59,097 bases of DNA from Arsenophonus sp046530765 (GTDB lineage: Bacteria; Pseudomonadota; Gammaproteobacteria; Enterobacterales; Enterobacteriaceae): the NCBI GenBank assembly GCA_046530765.1, contig JBHEQS010000010.1, forward strand, positions 1-59,097, written 5' to 3'. Every line of letters starts with the position of its first letter. The first letter of the stretch is position 1. Below, piece by piece: positions 54,826-59,097 of this stretch. A model generated the notes under the pieces. It was not told where the DNA came from, did not search any database, and saw only the letters and a list, made by a program, of their open reading frames with translations. Made by a program: the position numbers and the translations under genes.

Positions 54826-55209
54826 CAAGTGTTCCTGAGCATTATCATACATAAATCTAGTTGATAGTTATTATTTATTATCAATCATCATAAATAATTC
54901 AATCCTAGTTAAAAAGTTGTAATAAAAGTCAAACATATTAAAGTAATGAGCAAGTCATATTTATAATGTAATCAAAATTAAGTTTTTTTACTATAGTTAA
55001 ATTGTTTTATGTTATTGATCATATCAATTAGCAAACTACTTAATTTTTAATTAATTATAATATATTTATTTGATTAATCAAATAAATATATTATATATTT
55101 TTAATAAGTAAGTTGATGTATATTTTTTATTAATCATAAAAATAAGATAATTATTTAATTCTTTTTGATAACTAAATATAATTTAGTTATAATTATGATA
55201 AATAAAAAA
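54826..55209. other. Intergenic region yqjA-tpiA with 20-bp palindrome
   Basis: 384 bp between two minus-strand genes. It contains a 20-bp palindrome (55056-55095) and a 10-bp hairpin (55168-55190) close to the tpiA stop. The latter may mark the tpiA transcript end, though no clear T-run follows on the minus strand. Confidence 0.7.
55056..55095. repeat. Perfect palindrome (20-bp arms, no spacer)
   Basis: Arms 55056-55075 and 55076-55095 are fully complementary. It lies 115 bp downstream of tpiA and 230 bp upstream of yqjA on the minus strand, so it could function as a terminator-like stem. No clear T-run. Confidence 0.9.
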
Positions 55210-55977
55210 TTAACTCATTTTCTTTTCTGCTGCTGCATTAATAATACTAGAAAAAGACTCAACTTTTAGTGATGCGTATCCTACTAGAGCCCCATCAATA
55301 TCTGGCTGAATGAAAAGATCGGCTGCATTATTTTCATTAACGGATCCTCCATATTGAATAATGACTTGTTTAGCAATATTCTGGTCTTGTTTGGCAATGT
55401 GATTGCGAATAAATTTATGTATTGATTGTACATGTGCTGGTGTTGCTGATTTTCCTGTACCAATAGCCCAAATAGGTTCATAAGAAATTACGCTATTTTC
55501 AAATGCATTTACACCCAATCTATTTAATATTATATCAATTTGACGAGAGCAAACTTGTTTTGTTTTTCCGCCACTGTTTTCTTCTTTTGATTCACCAATA
55601 CATAGAACTGGTATCAATCCTTGAGATTTCAACACAAAAAATTTTTTTGCAATATACTCATCTGTTTCTTTATGATAAGTTCTGCGTTCAGAGTGACCGA
55701 TAATAATATATTTTACTCCAATATCTTTTAGCATTTTTGCCGAAGTCTCGCCTGTAAAGGCACCACACAGATTTATATCAACATCTTGTGCTGCAAGAGC
55801 TATATTACTTCCAATTAAAGCTTTTTTTGCTTGTTCAAGATAAATAGATGGTGGTGCAATTGCCACATTACATCCAATAATGCTATTTAGTTTATTGCGT
55901 AAATTCTTAATTATCTCTTCAATCATTTTCTTGCTTCCGTTTAGTTTCCAATTACCAATTATCAATGGATTTTTCAT
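55210..55977 (-). CDS. tpiA: Triosephosphate isomerase
   Basis: Interconverts dihydroxyacetone phosphate and glyceraldehyde-3-phosphate in glycolysis. It has 255 residues, the same length as E. coli. Catalytic residues are present: Asn and Lys in GNWKLNG (residues 9-15), His in IIGHSERR, Glu in YEPIWAIGTGKSATP, which includes the flexible loop 6. The C-terminal phosphate-binding loop, normally LVGGASL, reads LVGYASL: the second Gly is replaced by Tyr (codon TAC). If ATP synthase is absent, glycolysis becomes the main ATP source, so the effect of this change is of interest. The gene is otherwise intact and lies near fpr as in E. coli. Confidence 0.98.
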   Translation of the reverse strand: MKNPLIIGNWKLNGSKKMIEEIIKNLRNKLNSIIGCNVAIAPPSIYLEQAKKALIGSNIALAAQDVDINLCGAFTGETSAKMLKDIGVKYIIIGHSERRTYHKETDEYIAKKFFVLKSQGLIPVLCIGESKEENSGGKTKQVCSRQIDIILNRLGVNAFENSVISYEPIWAIGTGKSATPAHVQSIHKFIRNHIAKQDQNIAKQVIIQYGGSVNENNAADLFIQPDIDGALVGYASLKVESFSSIINAAAEKKMS

Positions 55978-57069
55978 ATTTCCTCCAATTAAAAATATTT
56001 ATTAAAAAAATAAAAAATAATTATTATCCAATTTGTAAAAATAAATATTACAGATATGCTATAAATAAATTATTTTATTTTTATGATTAATATGATATGT
56101 TATCAAAATTTAAAAAAAACATAAATTAACCAAACAGAAAAGTAATTATATTATTTTATTTTTCTAATCTATAACAGATACTGTTTACTATAAGTTATTA
56201 CTATGGACTTATTTATATTTTAAAAATACTGTATAAAATATGCTCAATTTATATAATTTGTTAATTAAAGTTTTTAAAGTTATTAATAATTGATACAAGA
56301 TAATAATTAAATAATTTTTATTATGCTTTATAGCAACTAGCGTATTATGTTGAAGAAGACATTAACTATAGTTTTTTATAGTTTACTTAATAGTTACAAT
56401 ATAACGTATAGTAAATTTTATTCTTAATTAAAAATCCAATAAGAATGTAATGCAAGTTGATATATATTTATGATCTCTTTAAATTAAAGTATTAATATCT
56501 ATTACTATTCTATATTTTATTGTTAAAAAAAATAAATTTATGTAGTAAGCAATTGAAACATCAAAAATAAATATTAAATTAAAATACTTTAGTAAGTATA
56601 AATTATAATTTTTTATTTATTAGACTTGATTTTATAATAAATCATTAATTAGTATAAGATAAACTACATTAAAACAATTAATTCTTAATTTGAATAATTG
56701 GTTTGTTGAAAATTATTTCATTATATATTATTATTTAGTTTTTATTGTTAATTATAAATTTCGTTTATAAACTTTTATTTTATACCTATTATCATGTTGT
56801 TGTTACTAATATATATTCCCATAATATTGTTTATGTATAATTTTATAAAGAGTCTATATATAATTATTGTAGATTTAATTATTAATAAATGTTACTTTTA
56901 ATCGTTTTATGTTATTTTCTATTAATTTATCTTATTAATAATTTTGATGGTTTATTATATTAAATAATTTTTTATATTTATAATTACTATTTTGTTTTTA
57001 AATTGTAGTAATTTTAATACTTCACTAACATTTAGTATTTAGAATAATAAATGTTAGTGAATAATATAA
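55978..57069. other. Gene desert between tpiA and fpr
   Basis: About 1.1 kb where E. coli has two small genes (yiiQ, yiiR) between tpiA and fpr; neither is readable. Contains a 14-bp inverted repeat (57021-57061) that ends just past the fpr stop. Confidence 0.7.
57021..57061. repeat. 14-bp inverted repeat at the 3' end of fpr
   Basis: Arms TTCACTAACATTTA (57021-57034) and its complement (57048-57061) with a 13-nt loop, about 9 bp beyond the fpr stop. It probably forms the 3' stem of the fpr mRNA. No T-run follows on the minus strand, so terminator function is uncertain. Confidence 0.6.
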
Positions 57070-57816
57070 TTACCAATATTGTTCACTAGTAATTTGTCCT
57101 ATTTTGCGACGCAAGTGCTTATTCATTCCTCTTTGTGTTTTTAATATATATTGTGTATCCTTAACCATTTGGGGATTACCGCAAAGCATAACATGGCTAG
57201 TTGATGGATCAATTTTTGTTTTTACTTCGCGTTCTAACTGTCCGCTTTCAATTAACGCTGGAATACGATTTGTGAGTGAGCATATTTCATTTTCACGACT
57301 AACAATAGTTTGTATCTTTAATTTTCCTTGATATTTTTTTTCAAGTATTTTCATTAATGGTAAATAATTTAAATCTCTGATATATCGTACAGCATGCACT
57401 AATATTATCTTATTAAATCTCTCTAGATTTTTACCAAACTGTAAAATAGACAAGAATGGTCCAATTGCAGTGCCTGTAGATATCATCCAAAGCGTTTCAC
57501 AATTAGGAAGCTCTTCTATTACAAAAAAACCTGATGCGTCTTCTGTGATATAGATAGAATTACCTGGTTTTAATGATTCGAGGTGAGTGGTAAATTTTCC
57601 TTCTGGTACGCTGACAAGATAAAATTCTAATTGATGATTGTTTGGTGCATTAACATATGAATAAGCTCGTTGTATCCTCTGTCCATTTATTTCAAGAGCA
57701 AGTTTTGCAAACTGTCCAGCAATAAAAGGTTTTATTGGTGCCACCATAATTAAAGTAAATAACGAATCTGTCCATTTATGGTTTTTAATAATTTTTCCAA
57801 TTACCCAATTTGCCAT
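57070..57816 (-). CDS. fpr: Ferredoxin/flavodoxin--NADP+ reductase
   Basis: FAD enzyme that passes electrons from NADPH to flavodoxin or ferredoxin, serving enzymes such as biotin synthase, methionine synthase reactivation, IspG/IspH and Fe-S assembly. I chose the ATG at 57816 because a strong Shine-Dalgarno (GGAGGGGG) precedes it and the product MANWVIGKI then equals the E. coli protein in length (248). Motifs: RAYSYVNAP (FAD binding), GTAIGPFLSIL and MLCGNPQMVKD (NADP binding), and the C-terminal aromatic YW that stacks on the flavin. The longer frame beginning at 57837 would start inside the ribosome-binding site. It is intact, with no operon partner visible. Confidence 0.97.
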   Translation of the reverse strand: MANWVIGKIIKNHKWTDSLFTLIMVAPIKPFIAGQFAKLALEINGQRIQRAYSYVNAPNNHQLEFYLVSVPEGKFTTHLESLKPGNSIYITEDASGFFVIEELPNCETLWMISTGTAIGPFLSILQFGKNLERFNKIILVHAVRYIRDLNYLPLMKILEKKYQGKLKIQTIVSRENEICSLTNRIPALIESGQLEREVKTKIDPSTSHVMLCGNPQMVKDTQYILKTQRGMNKHLRRKIGQITSEQYW

Positions 57817-59097
57817 ATTGTTTACCCCCTCCCACAAGCTCGCCTTAAAGTAAAACGTTAATTTTTATTATATTATTCTAAAGATAAGTAAAACTAGTTT
57901 ATAGATAATATATTTTAACTATTTAGTTAAAATATGACAATTTAATCATTATATAAAATTTGCAATAATGTTTATAAAATAATTAAATTCTAGTAGATAA
58001 AAATTTATTAAATTAATTTATATTTAAGATATAAATTTAATTAGATAATTTTTTAACTATAACTATTATAACTTTTATATATTGATTGTCATATTAAAAA
58101 TTAAAAATATAATGCTTAAATTTTATATTAATTCTTATGATTTTAATTTTCGTCGAATAATTTTTGTAGATAATGTATATGTATATAAATATAGAAATTC
58201 TTTTCACCTTTGTTTTGTTCTGTTCTTACAAAAAATAGTAATTTATGCTTATATGTTTTTTATAGTAATAACAATTTTATATGCATAGATCAAATTATAT
58301 TAATTGTCAATTTATTGTTTTATTATGTTTGATTATTTATTTGATTGCAATAATAATAGTAATTTACTTATCTTGATTACAAATTTTAATTATCATTAGT
58401 TCATTGTTTATATTATTAATATTTTTGTGGCAGAGATTGTGGCAGAGATTGTGGCATAATAGTAAATATACCATGTGATCTCTGCATTATAATATTAGTT
58501 AATTGCTGTTATATATAATAAAATAGTGATTATATGTTTTATTATTCAAAGTTATTTGTATTTTATATTTTTGTTATTCGATCATCTATTTATAAGCGCA
58601 CAATTAGCATTCATAAATTATTTAATAAAATTTACTTAATGTATTTTAAAAAAAATGCGCTTTTTAATTATTGTTTATTTTTAAAAAAATCTTGATTTCA
58701 TGTCTTTCTACTAATATATAGTGTATTTTCATATAAAAACTTAAATTTAATTACACAACAATTATGAGTAATCAAGTTAAATTTTTTGCATAGTTCAGAC
58801 TATTTAAATACAAAGAAATATTGTTTAAGTATTAAAACTTTTAAGTATCTAATATAATTTTTGTAGATATGTAGATATATTATATAGTGTTAAAGTAAAA
58901 TATATTTATTATGATAACACAAATAATAAATAATTAATAAATAAGTACTTACATAGAGTATATATGTATTGAATAATATCAAGATTTTATAAAAAATTAA
59001 GCAACTTGTTTTAGTGCTTTCAAAAAAAATATTTAGCAATACTTAAAAATTAGTAATTACCAATAAAACATTGTTTGTAATTAAAAATTAAAAAACT
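57817..59097. other. Gene desert at the right end of the window
   Basis: About 1.3 kb without a supported gene. Seen here: a 12-bp inverted repeat (57910-57935), a 12-bp tandem repeat forming a stem with a downstream element (58427-58485), and a 68-codon AT-rich frame (58082-58288) that I do not accept as a gene. Confidence 0.65.
58427..58485. repeat. Tandem GTGGCAGAGATT repeat with complementary element
   Basis: Two perfect 12-bp copies (58427-58438, 58439-58450) and a partial third (GTGGC) are followed at 58478-58485 by ATCTCTGC, the exact complement of GCAGAGAT in the repeats. Either copy could pair with it. The element is markedly more G-C rich than its surroundings. On the minus strand TATAAT directly precedes GCAGAGATC, resembling a promoter -10 box. 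Confidence 0.7.

Noticed and set aside
54826..54852. Longer yqjA start at 54852
   Set aside because: The extra nine residues are not in the family, and the downstream ATG at 54825 has a well-placed AGGA.
58082..58288. 68-codon hydrophobic frame at the right end
   Set aside because: It starts with TTG without a convincing ribosome site, is rich in Tyr/Phe/Ile/Asn as expected from AT-rich DNA, and resembles no protein I know.

Overview
The window looks like part of the chromosome of a host-restricted, heavily reduced member of the Enterobacterales (an insect endosymbiont or a similar lifestyle). The evidence is extreme A+T richness, protein sequences that align almost end to end with E. coli proteins, and gene blocks that keep enterobacterial order: atp-glmU-glmS; gyrB-dnaN-dnaA | rpmH-rnpA-yidD-yidC-mnmE; pyrI-pyrB, valS, lptF-lptG; tpiA-fpr. 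By my count 20 intact protein genes cover about 22.3 kb of 59.1 kb, roughly 38% coding. The rest is AT-rich gene desert plus one readable pseudogene cluster. I cannot assign a genus.

Layout. 1-3300: desert. 3307-9694: a complete but dead F1Fo ATP synthase operon (atpB, E, F, H, A, G, D, C), in normal order and close to original length, full of stops and frameshifts. 9695-12967: desert. 12968-16299: glmU and glmS (UDP-GlcNAc supply). 17649-18767: asd (DAP/lysine). 18805-24725, minus strand: gyrB, dnaN, dnaA, with recF missing between dnaN and gyrB. 25464-29295, plus strand: rpmH, rnpA, yidD, yidC, mnmE. 29296-36742: desert holding one tRNA-Leu(CAA). 36743-37330: ahpC. 39308-40719: pyrI-pyrB. 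43290-46190: valS. 48226-50396: lptF-lptG. 50397-54159: desert. 54160-57816, minus strand: yqjA (DedA family), tpiA and fpr. 57817-59097: desert.

Function. The surviving genes cover replication (gyrB, dnaN, dnaA), translation and RNA processing (rpmH, rnpA, mnmE, valS, tRNA-Leu), envelope building (glmU, glmS, asd, yidC, yidD, lptF, lptG, yqjA), pyrimidine synthesis (pyrB, pyrI), peroxide defence (ahpC), glycolysis (tpiA) and flavodoxin/ferredoxin reduction (fpr). The cell seems to keep a Gram-negative envelope and its core information machinery. At this locus it has lost the ATP synthase, which even very small symbiont genomes usually keep. Unless another copy exists elsewhere, ATP must come from substrate-level phosphorylation or from the host.

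The most notable non-coding pattern is a set of ten long inverted repeats (arms 20-27 bp, nine of them perfect), all different in sequence and all in the deserts; I saw none in genes or in the atp remnants. I found no CRISPR array, no insertion sequence, no prophage and no convincing new multi-gene system.
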